A stretch of DNA of 64,000 bases from Phycisphaeraceae bacterium (GTDB lineage Bacteria; Planctomycetota; Phycisphaerae; Phycisphaerales; Phycisphaeraceae): positions 43,300 to 107,299 of the forward strand of contig JANQFR010000087.1 in NCBI GenBank assembly GCA_028277745.1, given 5' to 3'. The translations under genes were made by a program, and so were the position numbers. Positions 8,808 to 17,800 of this stretch are shown here, one piece after another. Position 1 is the stretch's first letter; each line of letters starts with the position of its first letter. Below the pieces are notes generated by a model, which was given only the letters and a program-made list of their open reading frames with translations, searched no databases and was not told where the DNA came from.

Positions 8808-9873
8808 CCCACTCACCCAGTTCGATCATCTGCTCGCCGAGGACGGCCCGGCAGCGATCACGCTCAAACAGGCGCTCAAGCCCGTTGGCGAGGCGATCGT
8901 GTTCCCGCCGACGTATGCCGCACCTAAGGAAGACCGCAGCGGCAAGCCCAGCTACAACATCGACCGGTTCGGTTCGGGCGAGAACGCCCGGTCGGTCTGC
9001 ACGCTCGACAGCGTGCCGTCGCAGATCAACCGCATCGAGCCGGCGTTCGCCACGATCGCCGGGGGCAAGCTTGTCCCGCGGGTCGTGGTTAAAGCGAAGC
9101 AGCAGGGAGAAGAAGTCGAAGTCAACCTGCTTGAGGCGGGGCATCGGGCCGCTGATGCGATCGTTCGTTTCTCCGGGCTGACCGACGAATTGAGGGACGC
9201 TTTCAAACAGCGCCTCAAAGGCGACTCGCTGCCGATGGCTAAACTCGCGCCGACTTCTTTGGTTTTCGGCGCATGGGATTCGCGCGACACGGGGGCGAAG
9301 CTGCCCCGGCTGGTCAACGCCGTCATCCGGGCCTACGACGTGGATGAACTCAAGCGTTCGGCGCAATACGTGCCGGCCCTGCACGATTATGCGGAAGCGG
9401 GGGTCAACCCCGAGGCCGTCAAAAAGCTTTCGGAGCACGGCATGGCCGCGGTCCCCGCGCCCGGCCAGCTCGGCGGGGTGATCGCGCGTGGCGGGATCGT
9501 GCGTGAAGCGTCGCTGAACCTTGCGACGCTCCGCGACATCACCACGCCCGACGCCGACGAAGCGGTCAAGCTGCGTCGCTACCTCCTGGGTCTGGCGTTG
9601 GTGGCGTTGACCTATTTCGACGGCAAGACCCTGAACCTGCGGCAGGGCTGCCAGCTGACAGGCAAGCCCGATGAGCCGATGACGCGCAAGCTCATCAACG
9701 CCGACGGCGCCGAAGAAGATTTCGAGATCACGCGCGACGACGCCATCGCGTTCGCCGTCGCCGCCGCCGAGGCGTTTGGCGTGAGCGATGAGCCGCGCGA
9801 AGCGGTCTTCGACCCCAAGCTGGCCGCGAAGGCCGCCAAGGACGCCGCAAAAAAGAAGGGCAACGATGGCTGA
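8800..9873 (+). CDS. csb1: Type I-G Cas7 family protein Csb1 (GSU0053-like)
   Basis: Csb1 is the Cas7-type backbone subunit that coats the crRNA. The 357-residue protein carries family landmarks: SYNIDRFG at about 47-54, a 'DSVPSQINRIEPAF' segment at about 66-80, and LVFGAWDSRDTGAKLPRL at about 151-168. The last of these is the most recognisable Csb1 motif. The start ATG lies 8 bases inside csb3, and the stop overlaps csb2 by the same 8-base arrangement. This indicates tight translational coupling in one transcript. Confidence 0.92.
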   Translation: MPDPLTQFDHLLAEDGPAAITLKQALKPVGEAIVFPPTYAAPKEDRSGKPSYNIDRFGSGENARSVCTLDSVPSQINRIEPAFATIAGGKLVPRVVVKAKQQGEEVEVNLLEAGHRAADAIVRFSGLTDELRDAFKQRLKGDSLPMAKLAPTSLVFGAWDSRDTGAKLPRLVNAVIRAYDVDELKRSAQYVPALHDYAEAGVNPEAVKKLSEHGMAAVPAPGQLGGVIARGGIVREASLNLATLRDITTPDADEAVKLRRYLLGLALVALTYFDGKTLNLRQGCQLTGKPDEPMTRKLINADGAEEDFEITRDDAIAFAVAAAEAFGVSDEPREAVFDPKLAAKAAKDAAKKKGNDG

Positions 9874-11323
9874 ACTGCAGATCACCATCCGATTTCTGGA
9901 CCCCCGATTCCACGGCCGGGGCGACGGCGGCGAACCGGAGTGGCCACCGTCGCCGATGCGGCTGTTCCAGGCCCTGCTGGCCGCGGGCAAGGCGCGGTGG
10001 ACCGAAGAACTGGCGTCGGCGTTCCGTTGGCTGGAAGCCCAGGCGCCGCCACTGATCCACGCGCCCCGCCCGGCGCCCGGCAGCGCCCGTCTCACCTACG
10101 TCCCTAACAACAACACCGACTCGCCCGCGCAGCTCCGCACCGCAAAAACCGTCGCGCCGACGCTGATGTCCGTGCAAGACAACGCTCAACGCCCGGAGGT
10201 GACTTACCGCTGGTCCATCAACGCCGGCGATCGGTCTTATGCGCAGCGGATCATCGGAGCCGCTCGCCGGATTCGTGCGCTGGGCTGGGGGATCGACTTG
10301 GCAATCGGGCGGGGTGAGGTGATCGATACGCCGGCCGCTCGTGCCGGGGATCAACGGGAAGCATGGTTCCCTGAGCAGCAAGACGATATGACGCCAGCCA
10401 CGACCACGCTCCGCACCCCCGCCTCAGGCAGTTTGGCTTCGCTGGAGGCCGCGTATGAACAATCCTTGAAGCGGGTCGGCCCCGACGGCACAATCCACGA
10501 TAACCCCGGGCGGATCGTCTTTACGCCAACCGCTTACGGCCGATCGCAAGCCCGACCTACGATCGCTTTCGAGTTATGTCAGGCCGAGAATCCACAAACC
10601 TCCGCGCCCGTCCGTCTCACGCAGATCAAGTGCCTGGTGGCCATGATCCGATCCGCGGCGTCGTCGGCGACGGTCGCGCGGGCCCTTGGCGAGAACGGTG
10701 AGTTGCTCGTGAATCAGGTCGTGCTGGGCCATCCCCCGGATGCACCGGGCCCGCGTCTCTCGATCCTGCCGCTGCCGTCCATCGGCCACCCCCACAGTGA
10801 CGGCCGCATCCGACGCGTCATCCTCACTGAATCTTTCGACGGCGACGGCCGGGTCATCGGAACGCTGGGCGGTCTGCTGCACGGCCACGAGTTGGAACCC
10901 GAGCACCCCAAAGACCGCCTCGGCGCCCGGCTGATCAGAATTGACCAGCCGCCGCGGGACTCGGTCGTCCGCCGTTACTGCGACGATTCAAAGACTTGGG
11001 CGTCGGCCACGCCGGTACTCCTGCCCGGGTACGACAAACACAAGCAGCACCGCGGAGATCAACAGAAGCGCCTGGCCCGGGCCGAGCAGTTGCTGTGCAA
11101 AGCCTTGCGTCATGCCGACATCCAACAACCGGCCGAAATCGAGCTCAGCCGGGTCCCCCTGATCCCCGGAACCGCGCATGTCCATGATTACCGCCCACGC
11201 GAAAAACTTTCGCATTACCCGCGTTATCACGTCCGGCTTACTTTCAACCAGCCGGTGGCGGGGCCGCTGAGCATCGGGGCCGGTCGGCACGTCGGTTTCG
11301 GCGTCATGGCGGCCTGCGGCTGA
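9866..11323 (+). CDS. csb2: Type I-G Cas5-Cas6 fusion Csb2 (GSU0054-like)
   Basis: Csb2 is expected to cap the 5' end of the crRNA (Cas5 part) and to process pre-crRNA (Cas6 part). The 485-residue protein starts with LQITIRFLDPRFHGR followed by EWPPSPMRLFQALLAA, a typical Csb2 opening. It ends with VHDYRPREKLSHYPRYHVRL and the glycine-rich loop GAGRHVGFGVMAACG, typical of the C-terminal RAMP fold. The repeat in the nearby array has a 7-bp stem, a plausible Cas6-type substrate. I chose ATG 9866 because it preserves the family N-terminus and overlaps the csb1 stop by 8 bases. Confidence 0.92.
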   Translation: MAELQITIRFLDPRFHGRGDGGEPEWPPSPMRLFQALLAAGKARWTEELASAFRWLEAQAPPLIHAPRPAPGSARLTYVPNNNTDSPAQLRTAKTVAPTLMSVQDNAQRPEVTYRWSINAGDRSYAQRIIGAARRIRALGWGIDLAIGRGEVIDTPAARAGDQREAWFPEQQDDMTPATTTLRTPASGSLASLEAAYEQSLKRVGPDGTIHDNPGRIVFTPTAYGRSQARPTIAFELCQAENPQTSAPVRLTQIKCLVAMIRSAASSATVARALGENGELLVNQVVLGHPPDAPGPRLSILPLPSIGHPHSDGRIRRVILTESFDGDGRVIGTLGGLLHGHELEPEHPKDRLGARLIRIDQPPRDSVVRRYCDDSKTWASATPVLLPGYDKHKQHRGDQQKRLARAEQLLCKALRHADIQQPAEIELSRVPLIPGTAHVHDYRPREKLSHYPRYHVRLTFNQPVAGPLSIGAGRHVGFGVMAACG

Positions 11324-11340
11324 AACGACGGAGATTCCGC

Positions 11341-13125
11341 ATGCCCAGCAACGTCTCCCCCCTCACCGACGAGCAACAGCTCACGCTCGACATGGTGCAT
11401 CAGTACGCCTATTGCCCGAGGCGCTACCACCTGATGTACATCGAGGGGCGGTGGGCGGACAACGCATACACGATCGAGGGGCGACAGGCGCATCGGCGTG
11501 TGGACAAGCTGGACCACGTGCTGCCGACGCCGGACGCGGATGGCGGAGGCGCCTCCGAGGACACTTCCGGGGGCGCGGCGGCGCCCGCTCCAGCGGGCGG
11601 CTCGACCGCCCGAGAGCAGGGTGACGACCCGCCGGTGATCTCGCGGTCGGTCCCCTTGAGTTCTGACGAGCTTGGCGTCACCGCCAAACTCGACCTGGTC
11701 AGCTCTGACGGCCGCGAGGCGATGCCGGTAGACACCAAGCGCGGCAAGGCGCCCAACAACCCGCAACGCTCGTGGGAGCCCGAACGCGTTCAACTGATGG
11801 TGCAGGGGTTGCTCCTGCGCGAAGCGGGATACGCCTGCGACCGGGGCGTGCTGTATTTCGCCGGGTCACGCACCCGAGTCGATGTCCCTTTCACCGGCGA
11901 GCTCGAAACCCGCGCCCGTCAACTGGTCCATGACACGCATCTCGCTTCGCGGAACACCACGATCCCGCCGCCACTGGAGGACAGCCCCAAGTGCAACGGC
12001 TGCTCGCTGGCCGGCGTCTGCATGCCCGACGAAACCCTCGCCATCGCAGCGGCGGACGATGGGCAGGCCCGCGTTGAAGGCCGCAGCCATCCGCCCGATA
12101 TCCGCCGGCTGTACCCCGCCCGGGAACACGCTATACCACTATATGTGCAGGAGCAGGGCGCTGCTGTGGGCAAACGCCACAGCCGACTGATCATACGTCA
12201 ACAGCGCGACACCATTGCGGAGGCGCGCCTCAAGGACGTTAGCCAGCTCGTGCTCTGCGGCAACGTGCAGGTGTCCACCCAGACGGTTCATCTGCTGTGC
12301 GAAGCCGGCATCCCGGTGGTGTACCTCTCGACGGGCCACTGGTTCAGCGGCATCACAATCGGGCAAGGCCTGCGGAACGCCTACGACCGCGCCGCCCAGT
12401 TCCAGACTGCCGCCGATCGCGAACGCTGCCTGGCGTTCGCCAGGCAACTCATCATCGATAAGGCCGCCAACCAGCGCAATATGCTGAGGCGTAACGCCAG
12501 GCCGCAGGACCGCACGCTCGGAGATATGCAAGACCTGATCGACCGCATCCAAGCCGTTTCTTCTCTCGAATCCCTGCTGGGCATGGAAGGCAACGTCGCC
12601 GCGATCTATTTCCAGAACTTCGCCGAGATGCTCAAGGCCCGCACGCTGGATACCGCGTGGGATTTCCGGGGCCGCAACCGCCGGCCGCCGCGCGACCCGG
12701 TCAACGCGCTGCTGTCCTTCGGCTACGCGATGCTCGCCAAGGAATGCACCATCGCCCTCCTCGCCGAGGGGCTCGATCCCTGGTGGGGGTTCTACCATCA
12801 GCCGCGACATGGTCGGCCGGCCCTGGCGCTCGACCTCATGGAGCCGTTCCGCCCCACCGTTGTCGATTCCGCCGTCATCACCGCCATTAACACCGGGATG
12901 GTGCAGAACCGCCACTTCACCCGGTCCGACGCCGGCTGCATCCTCCAACCCGCTGGACGAAAAGCTTTCATCCGAGCTTACGAAGCCCGGCTCGACCAGC
13001 TCGTCACCCACCCCGTCTTCAATTACCGCTGCACATGGCGCACCGTGATCCGCATCCAGGCCCGGCTGCTGGCCCGTTGGCTTCGCGGTGATGTCGCCAG
13101 CTATACGAGCGTCATCACGAGATAA
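11341..13125 (+). CDS. cas4-cas1: Cas4-Cas1 fusion, spacer acquisition nuclease-integrase
   Basis: Cas4 trims prespacers in a PAM-dependent way and Cas1 integrates them. The 594-residue fusion begins with a Cas4 domain. Cys25 in YAYCPRRYHLMY and Cys218, Cys221 and Cys227 in CNGCSLAGVC can bind an iron-sulfur cluster, and the nuclease core reads PVDTKRGK then QLMVQGLLL. A Gly/Pro/Ala-rich insert lies at about residues 60-95. Cas1 starts near residue 250 (RRLYPAREHAIPLYVQEQG). Its metal ligands are Glu416 in GMEGNVAAIYF, His486 in FYHQPRHGRPAL and Asp498 in LDLMEPFRP. Fused cas4-cas1 is characteristic of type I-G. It lies 17 bases after csb2 and 3 bases before cas2. Confidence 0.95.
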   Translation: MPSNVSPLTDEQQLTLDMVHQYAYCPRRYHLMYIEGRWADNAYTIEGRQAHRRVDKLDHVLPTPDADGGGASEDTSGGAAAPAPAGGSTAREQGDDPPVISRSVPLSSDELGVTAKLDLVSSDGREAMPVDTKRGKAPNNPQRSWEPERVQLMVQGLLLREAGYACDRGVLYFAGSRTRVDVPFTGELETRARQLVHDTHLASRNTTIPPPLEDSPKCNGCSLAGVCMPDETLAIAAADDGQARVEGRSHPPDIRRLYPAREHAIPLYVQEQGAAVGKRHSRLIIRQQRDTIAEARLKDVSQLVLCGNVQVSTQTVHLLCEAGIPVVYLSTGHWFSGITIGQGLRNAYDRAAQFQTAADRERCLAFARQLIIDKAANQRNMLRRNARPQDRTLGDMQDLIDRIQAVSSLESLLGMEGNVAAIYFQNFAEMLKARTLDTAWDFRGRNRRPPRDPVNALLSFGYAMLAKECTIALLAEGLDPWWGFYHQPRHGRPALALDLMEPFRPTVVDSAVITAINTGMVQNRHFTRSDAGCILQPAGRKAFIRAYEARLDQLVTHPVFNYRCTWRTVIRIQARLLARWLRGDVASYTSVITR

Positions 13126-13128
13126 TCG

Positions 13129-13419
13129 ATGGCCCGACGGCACTACCTGGTCAGCTACGATGTCAGCGACGACAAACGCCGCAACCGGGTCTTCCAGACA
13201 TTGGAAGACATCGGCGATCACGTGCAGTACAGCGTGTTTCTCTGTGAACTATCACGCCGAGAGCTGGCTCAGCTCCGATCACAGCTTGTCGATCACGTTC
13301 ACCAACGTGAAGACCAGGTGATGATCCTAGACTTGGGTCCTGCGCACCTCAGCCTGGAAACCGCACTCGAGATCATGGGCCGGCCACACGAACCGTTGGT
13401 GCGAACACTGATCGTCTGA
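13129..13419 (+). CDS. cas2: Cas2, spacer acquisition subunit
   Basis: Cas2 dimers bridge two Cas1 dimers during spacer integration. The 96-residue protein has the usual ferredoxin-fold opening RRHYLVSYDVSDDKRRNRVF, with the conserved Asp at residue 11, and the segment DHVQYSVFLCELS. It starts 3 bases after cas4-cas1 and is the last gene of the operon, just ahead of the leader and array. Its length matches the family. Confidence 0.96.
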   Translation: MARRHYLVSYDVSDDKRRNRVFQTLEDIGDHVQYSVFLCELSRRELAQLRSQLVDHVHQREDQVMILDLGPAHLSLETALEIMGRPHEPLVRTLIV

Positions 13420-13689
13420 CACCTTCAGCCGGCGTTGAATGGCGCAAAGCCTGACGATTCATCGGGAAGTTCACCGATGCTCTCATTCCCAAACATCACA
13501 ACCGGCACATATTATGGCGATCGAGCGGCGATGTGGCCGCCAAGATATGGCCGCCGCTCGATCACCTTAGCCAGTCGAGAGTTACAGCCAGATCGACAAG
13601 CGACAATCGGCCTGTTATACAGCCTCACACGACGCCTCTCGCCAGGCGGTCGCTATCATGGGCTGTGCCAAGATGATAGAAAGGCCGGC
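13420..13689 (+). promoter_or_regulatory. CRISPR leader with a 12-bp inverted repeat
   Basis: This 270-base gene-free stretch lies between cas2 and the first repeat, so it is the expected leader that drives array transcription and marks the integration end. It contains a perfect 12-bp inverted repeat, GATCGAGCGGCG (13519-13530) with CGCCGCTCGATC (13552-13563), around a 21-base loop. No run of T follows, so it is not a classic intrinsic terminator. It could be a protein-binding or structural signal for acquisition. A short ORF reads through the leader into the first repeat and is not considered a gene. Confidence 0.7.
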
Positions 13690-15885
13690 GTTTCCGTACC
13701 TTCACAGGTACGGCTACATTGAAGCTTTGTGTTCGGCTCCGGTTACCCGGCCGGGGAAGACGTTTCCGTACCTTCACAGGTACGGCTACATTGAAGCCTT
13801 ATCAGCCTTAGTGTTGTGGGTTATTGTAGCGCTGTTTCCGTACCTTCACAGGTACGGCTACATTGAAGCCGTCCCGTCGGGCGACGGCTCCGCGACGTCG
13901 TCGTAGTTTCCGTACCTTCACAGGTACGGCTACATTGAAGCTATATGCGCAGCGCTTCCCACCCGCCGATAATCTCCGTTTCCGTACCTTCACAGGTACG
14001 GCTACATTGAAGCCCTCTTTTCGTGATGTCGGGCACGAATTTGGTCCGCGTTTCCGTACCTTCACAGGTACGGCTACATTGAAGCACTTCACAACATCAA
14101 CGTGAAACGGCCAGGCGTGACGTTTCCGTACCTTCACAGGTACGGCTACATTGAAGCGTTCTCGCAGGCCAGGGCGTTGTTCGAGGACTTCTGTTTCCGT
14201 ACCTTCACAGGTACGGCTACATTGAAGCGCTCATCCGCCGTGTGCCAGGTGGGGCAAGTACGCCGTTTCCGTACCTTCACAGGTACGGCTACATTGAAGC
14301 GGTCCGGTCACAAGGACGATTGCGTGGGGGTCGAGGTTTCCGTACCTTCACAGGTACGGCTACATTGAAGCCTTTCCCCTCCCGCGTTGGCGGAATGGAT
14401 CAATCAGGTTTCCGTACCTTCACAGGTACGGCTACATTGAAGCCAGATTAAAAATGCTCAAGGAACACCGCTAAGCCCGTTTCCGTACCTTCACAGGTAC
14501 GGCTACATTGAAGCGATTCCAAAGTAGAGGAAGCTGCGCGGGAGATTGCGTTTCCGTACCTTCACAGGTACGGCTACATTGAAGCCTCGCAGACGCGGAG
14601 GCAGTAGCCCCGGCTCGGCCGCGTTTCCGTACCTTCACAGGTACGGCTACATTGAAGCGTGCTAATTTGCGTCGTGTTTACTTCGCGTTGTTCTGTTTCC
14701 GTACCTTCACAGGTACGGCTACATTGAAGCTCTTCAGCTTCGTCTTGTGTCAACATCGTTGCGATGGTTTCCGTACCTTCACAGGTACGGCTACATTGAA
14801 GCTACTGTTCGAAAAACTCCTCGTGCTTCCCGTCCACCGTTTCCGTACCTTCACAGGTACGGCTACATTGAAGCTTGCGTCGTTGCCATTGACAGATGAG
14901 TCCGGAGCGGTTTCCGTACCTTCACAGGTACGGCTACATTGAAGCTCACCACCGCGCCAGGACGCAACTGCTCGAGATGTCGTTTCCGTACCTTCACAGG
15001 TACGGCTACATTGAAGCTCACATCTGAATCCTTGCGGAGCAAGAACCCACATGGTTTCCGTACCTTCACAGGTACGGCTACATTGAAGCGTCTTCGTCCG
15101 CCTGGGTGAGGTAGTCCCAGAGGTGTTTCCGTACCTTCACAGGTACGGCTACATTGAAGCCAGCACGTCGCCGACCGCTGCGGCGTCAGCAGGTCGGTTT
15201 CCGTACCTTCACAGGTACGGCTACATTGAAGCTACCTGCCCGACTTGCCCGTCGTAGCACGGTGGACGGGTTTCCGTACCTTCACAGGTACGGCTACATT
15301 GAAGCACTAACAGCCCCCCCGCTAACGTGGTCGAGCTTGCCGGTTTCCGTACCTTCACAGGTACGGCTACATTGAAGCGATGCGTTGCGAGGCTGCGGGG
15401 CAACAGACAGGAGTCGTTTCCGTACCTTCACAGGTACGGCTACATTGAAGCTCGTGAAGTCGGTTGCACTACCGTTGATTGAGGTAAGTTTCCGTACCTT
15501 CACAGGTACGGCTACATTGAAGCATCAGGTCCTGCTCGGCCTCGGCCTGCTGGCGGGCGCGTTTCCGTACCTTCACAGGTACGGCTACATTGAAGCATCC
15601 GCAGATTGTTATTAGCGGCATTACACAGGACCAGTTTCCGTACCTTCACAGGTACGGCTACATTGAAGCGAGTTGAACCGGCTCCGCGAGTACAGCGGCA
15701 TCACCATTTCCGTACCTTCACAGGTACGGCTACATTGAAGCGCGACGCCCGTTGTTGTCGTCATGGGCATCGTCGGGGTTTCCGTACCTTCACAGGTACG
15801 GCTACATTGAAGCCCGGTGTATCCGGGCGATATCCGGAACATCAAAGACGTTTCCGTACCTTCACAGGTACGGCTACATTGAAGC
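13690..15885 (+). CRISPR. CRISPR array, 31 repeats of 36 bp, 30 spacers of 35-37 bp
   Basis: The repeat begins GTTTCCGTACC and ends TACATTGAAGC. It holds a 7-bp stem, CCGTACC and GGTACGG, around TTCACA, and ends in the familiar ATTGAAGC handle. Repeats start at 13690, 13762, 13834, 13906, 13978, 14050, 14122 and so on to 15850. I counted 31, almost all identical; the repeat at 15706 has A in place of the first G. Spacers are all distinct by eye, 35 to 37 bases long. Orientation follows the cas operon: the leader side is at 13690. Low decay suggests an active array. Many apparent ORFs reading FRTFTGTATLK or its shadows are translations of the repeat. Confidence 0.99.
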
Positions 15886-15932
15886 CCGGCGTCGGTGGTT
15901 GAGGTGACGTTGCCGTCGGCGTCGTAGGTGTT

Positions 15933-16328
15933 GGTCGAGGCGGCGACGGCCGGGGCAAGACCCTCACCCTCCAGGCCGCGTCGATGATCCACCACGAAGC
16001 GGTCCTGCTCCGCGTCCGCCAGTCCTCCCGCACCGCCACCCGGTTGATCAAGCGGCTTGCGGCCTTCATCCACACCGGGCGCCAAGGCGCCAGCTCCAAC
16101 ATCCAGAACCGTGTGATCGAGGTTCTGAAAGGCGCCAAGCGGACGCCGCTGATCGACGAGGCGCACCAACTCAAGCCCGACACCCTCGAACTGCTCCGCG
16201 ACCTGCACGACGAGGCGAACGTCCCGATCGTCCTCGCCGGCGCGGTCAAGCTCAGCCGGGCGGTGTCCGGCCACCGCGTGAGTCACATCGAGCGCGCCGT
16301 CGAACAGCTGGGGATCACCCTCGACTGA
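15933..16328 (+). pseudogene. Remnant of a TnsC/MuB/ExeA-like transposition ATPase
   Basis: The frame encodes a Walker A-like GRGKTLTLQAA (about 15951-15983) and a Walker B-like LIDEAHQLKPDTLELLRDL. VPIVLAGAVKLSRAV follows, resembling the sensor region of AAA ATPases that assist DDE transposases. There is no credible N-terminus, because the sequence emerges directly from the end of the CRISPR array. The C-terminal part is missing: the text jumps to RVSHIERAVEQLGITLD and stops at 16328. No transposase or TniQ lies nearby. I read it as a decayed mobile-element gene fragment. The longest ATG-initiated reading is 15984-16328, 114 residues. Confidence 0.65.
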
Positions 16329-16988
16329 GCCCGCCAGACCTATCGCGCGCGGGCGCGCGATGCGCGATGCTCAACTCCCTCCACGGCCCACCAACGCGGG
16401 TTCGGCCCGTCGATAAGGCGGGACCGGGCGGGTTCGGCCATTTTGAATCCCGCCGACATTGGCTCGCCCCAGCCTCCTAAATCCCACGATTCCCGGCAAA
16501 TCTCGCAAAATCCCGGTTAATCCCGTTTTGGCCATTTATGATGCAAACTGACATTGGACAAGCCTCACACTCGACATCAGCAACGTCACGGCGCCATCTC
16601 CGAGCCGTTATCGCTCGCCGCCCTCGCCCTTGGCGCCGCGGGACTCAGAACTGGCGTTGGAGACGCGCGAATACGTCGCACCGAGGCCACACCCCTGACG
16701 CCGTTCCCCGCATATGAAGGAGGACTGGAAACAAAAGAGCCCAGGAATCGCGAACGGAACCGGAGGGCGGGAGAGGTGGAGTCCGCCTGCGAGTTTTCGG
16801 TCCATTACCATAAACATTTTTTATATAGTTTCTTATGGACGGTGGCTGAAGCGCCTCGGCTCGTTGCCTGCTGCCGAAATCGTGCCCGATTCGGTCCCGC
16901 CAAAGGGCGCCCTTCGTTAGCGGGGTTAGGCTCTGTTTGACGGCTCGGACGATCGGTCTGGCGCTGGGCGACGAGCCTTGATCTTATA
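16329..16988. other. Gene-poor stretch with possible transposon-end repeats
   Basis: No convincing gene was found in these 660 bases. Between about 16445 and 16525 the motif AATCCC and close variants recur at short intervals (near 16446, 16480, 16510 and 16519, with ATTCCC and AATCTC variants between). The spacing resembles transposase-binding repeats at the end of a Mu/Tn7-like element, which would fit the ATPase remnant just upstream. Around 16800-16840 there is a local AT-rich patch. Short ORFs at 16554-16940 and 16714-16920 have no recognisable protein features. Confidence 0.35.
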
Positions 16989-16989
16989 G

Positions 16990-17005
16990 TGAGAATTAAT
17001 TATCA
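16990..17005. promoter_or_regulatory. Fur/Zur-like operator
   Basis: TGAGAATTAATTATCA is a near-perfect inverted repeat, with TGAgAAT and ATTaTCA as half sites around TA. It resembles Fur-family boxes. It lies just before the ATG at 17013 of the Fur-family gene, which suggests autoregulation. Binding has not been shown. Confidence 0.5.
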
Positions 17006-17012
17006 TCTCGTC

Positions 17013-17390
17013 ATGCCGCGCCCAAGTGACCATGCCGTGGCCGTGACTCGTCTGCTGGAGGAGGCTCAGGGGCCGCTCTCGGCCGACGAGGTGCGCCAAG
17101 CTTTGGCCGAGACGGGCATCGGGATCGCTACGGTCTATCGGCTGCTGAAACGTGGTGTCGAAGACGGGCGTTACATCCCAATCGAGATACCGAACGGCCC
17201 GACTCACTACGAACCGGCCGATCGGCCTCATCACCACCACTTCGAGTGCCTGACCTGCCACCGGGTTTACGACGTGATGGGCTGCCCGGGCCACTTGGAC
17301 GAGTTGACGCCTGAAGGCTTTTCGCTCGAATCTCATGACGTGCTGCTACGCGGTCACTGCGTGACATGCTCCGAGACACCCACCCCATGA
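17013..17390 (+). CDS. Fur family metal-responsive regulator
   Basis: The product is a short Fur-type repressor of 125 residues from ATG 17013; a GTG start at 16989 is also possible but would place the operator inside the gene. The winged helix includes LSADEVRQALAETGIGIATVYRLLKRG. The dimerisation part has the metal-ligand stretch RPHHHHFECLTCHRVYDV, and CVTC lies near the C-terminus. Two CxxC motifs could form the structural zinc site found in many Fur and Zur proteins. The stop overlaps the ATG of the next gene (ATGA), so both are likely co-transcribed. Its metal (iron, zinc or other) cannot be decided from sequence alone. Confidence 0.85.
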   Translation: MPRPSDHAVAVTRLLEEAQGPLSADEVRQALAETGIGIATVYRLLKRGVEDGRYIPIEIPNGPTHYEPADRPHHHHFECLTCHRVYDVMGCPGHLDELTPEGFSLESHDVLLRGHCVTCSETPTP

Positions 17391-17749
17391 GACGGCTTGG
17401 CGTCACATCCTGGCTCCTGCTGGCCGTGCTGTCACTGCTGTGGAGCGGGCTCGGCCACGCGCTACACCATCAACACCTGGAACATTGCCCCGGGGATCAT
17501 GGGCCTTGTGCTGCAAGTGATCACCACAAGCCTCGCGACCAACCGGCCCCTTCGCAGCCGGACGACCACGACGACTGTGCGACCTGTCATCTGATGGCGT
17601 CGGTCAAAGCCTCGACACTCGACTTCGATGTATCGCAGGCGCCGTCCCTCGCCGACGCACATGCCGCGCCCGTGATGCTGCTGAGCGTCACGACGCTTGA
17701 TCGCCTTGGCGTGCCGTCCGGGCGTGCCCCACCCCAACTGCACCTCTGA
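17387..17749 (+). CDS. His-rich exported protein coupled to Fur homologue
   Basis: The 120-residue protein starts with a signal-like segment, MRRLGVTSWLLLAVLSLLWSG. A His/Asp/Cys-rich region follows, with HALHHQHLEHCPGDHGPC, SDHHKPRD and DDHDDCATCHLMAS. This composition suggests metal binding in the cell envelope, similar to small DUF2946-like proteins found beside metal transporters. The ATGA overlap with the Fur-family gene implies one operon under the Fur-like box at 16990. No transporter genes are adjacent. A function in zinc or copper handling is inferred only from composition and context. Confidence 0.6.
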   Translation: MRRLGVTSWLLLAVLSLLWSGLGHALHHQHLEHCPGDHGPCAASDHHKPRDQPAPSQPDDHDDCATCHLMASVKASTLDFDVSQAPSLADAHAAPVMLLSVTTLDRLGVPSGRAPPQLHL

Positions 17750-17800
17750 CCCCGCGGTGTTCCGTTTGTCTTTTGGTCCTATTGCTCGGAGGTGTGTGTG

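Noticed and set aside
13435..13722. 95-residue ORF reading through the CRISPR leader into the first repeat
   Set aside because: It has no protein features, ends in repeat-encoded residues and lies in the expected leader.
13658..15902. Many ORFs on both strands reading FRTFTGTATLK, FPYLHRYGYIEA or FNVAVPVKVRK
   Set aside because: These are translations of the CRISPR repeat in different frames.
15933..16550. CRISPR-associated transposon (CAST) hypothesis
   Set aside because: Only a broken ATPase fragment is present. There is no TniQ or transposase, and the cas operon has its own Cas3 and adaptation genes.
16554..16940. 128-residue plus-strand ORF and the 68-residue ORF at 16714-16920
   Set aside because: No recognisable domain and atypical composition; the region is treated as gene-poor.
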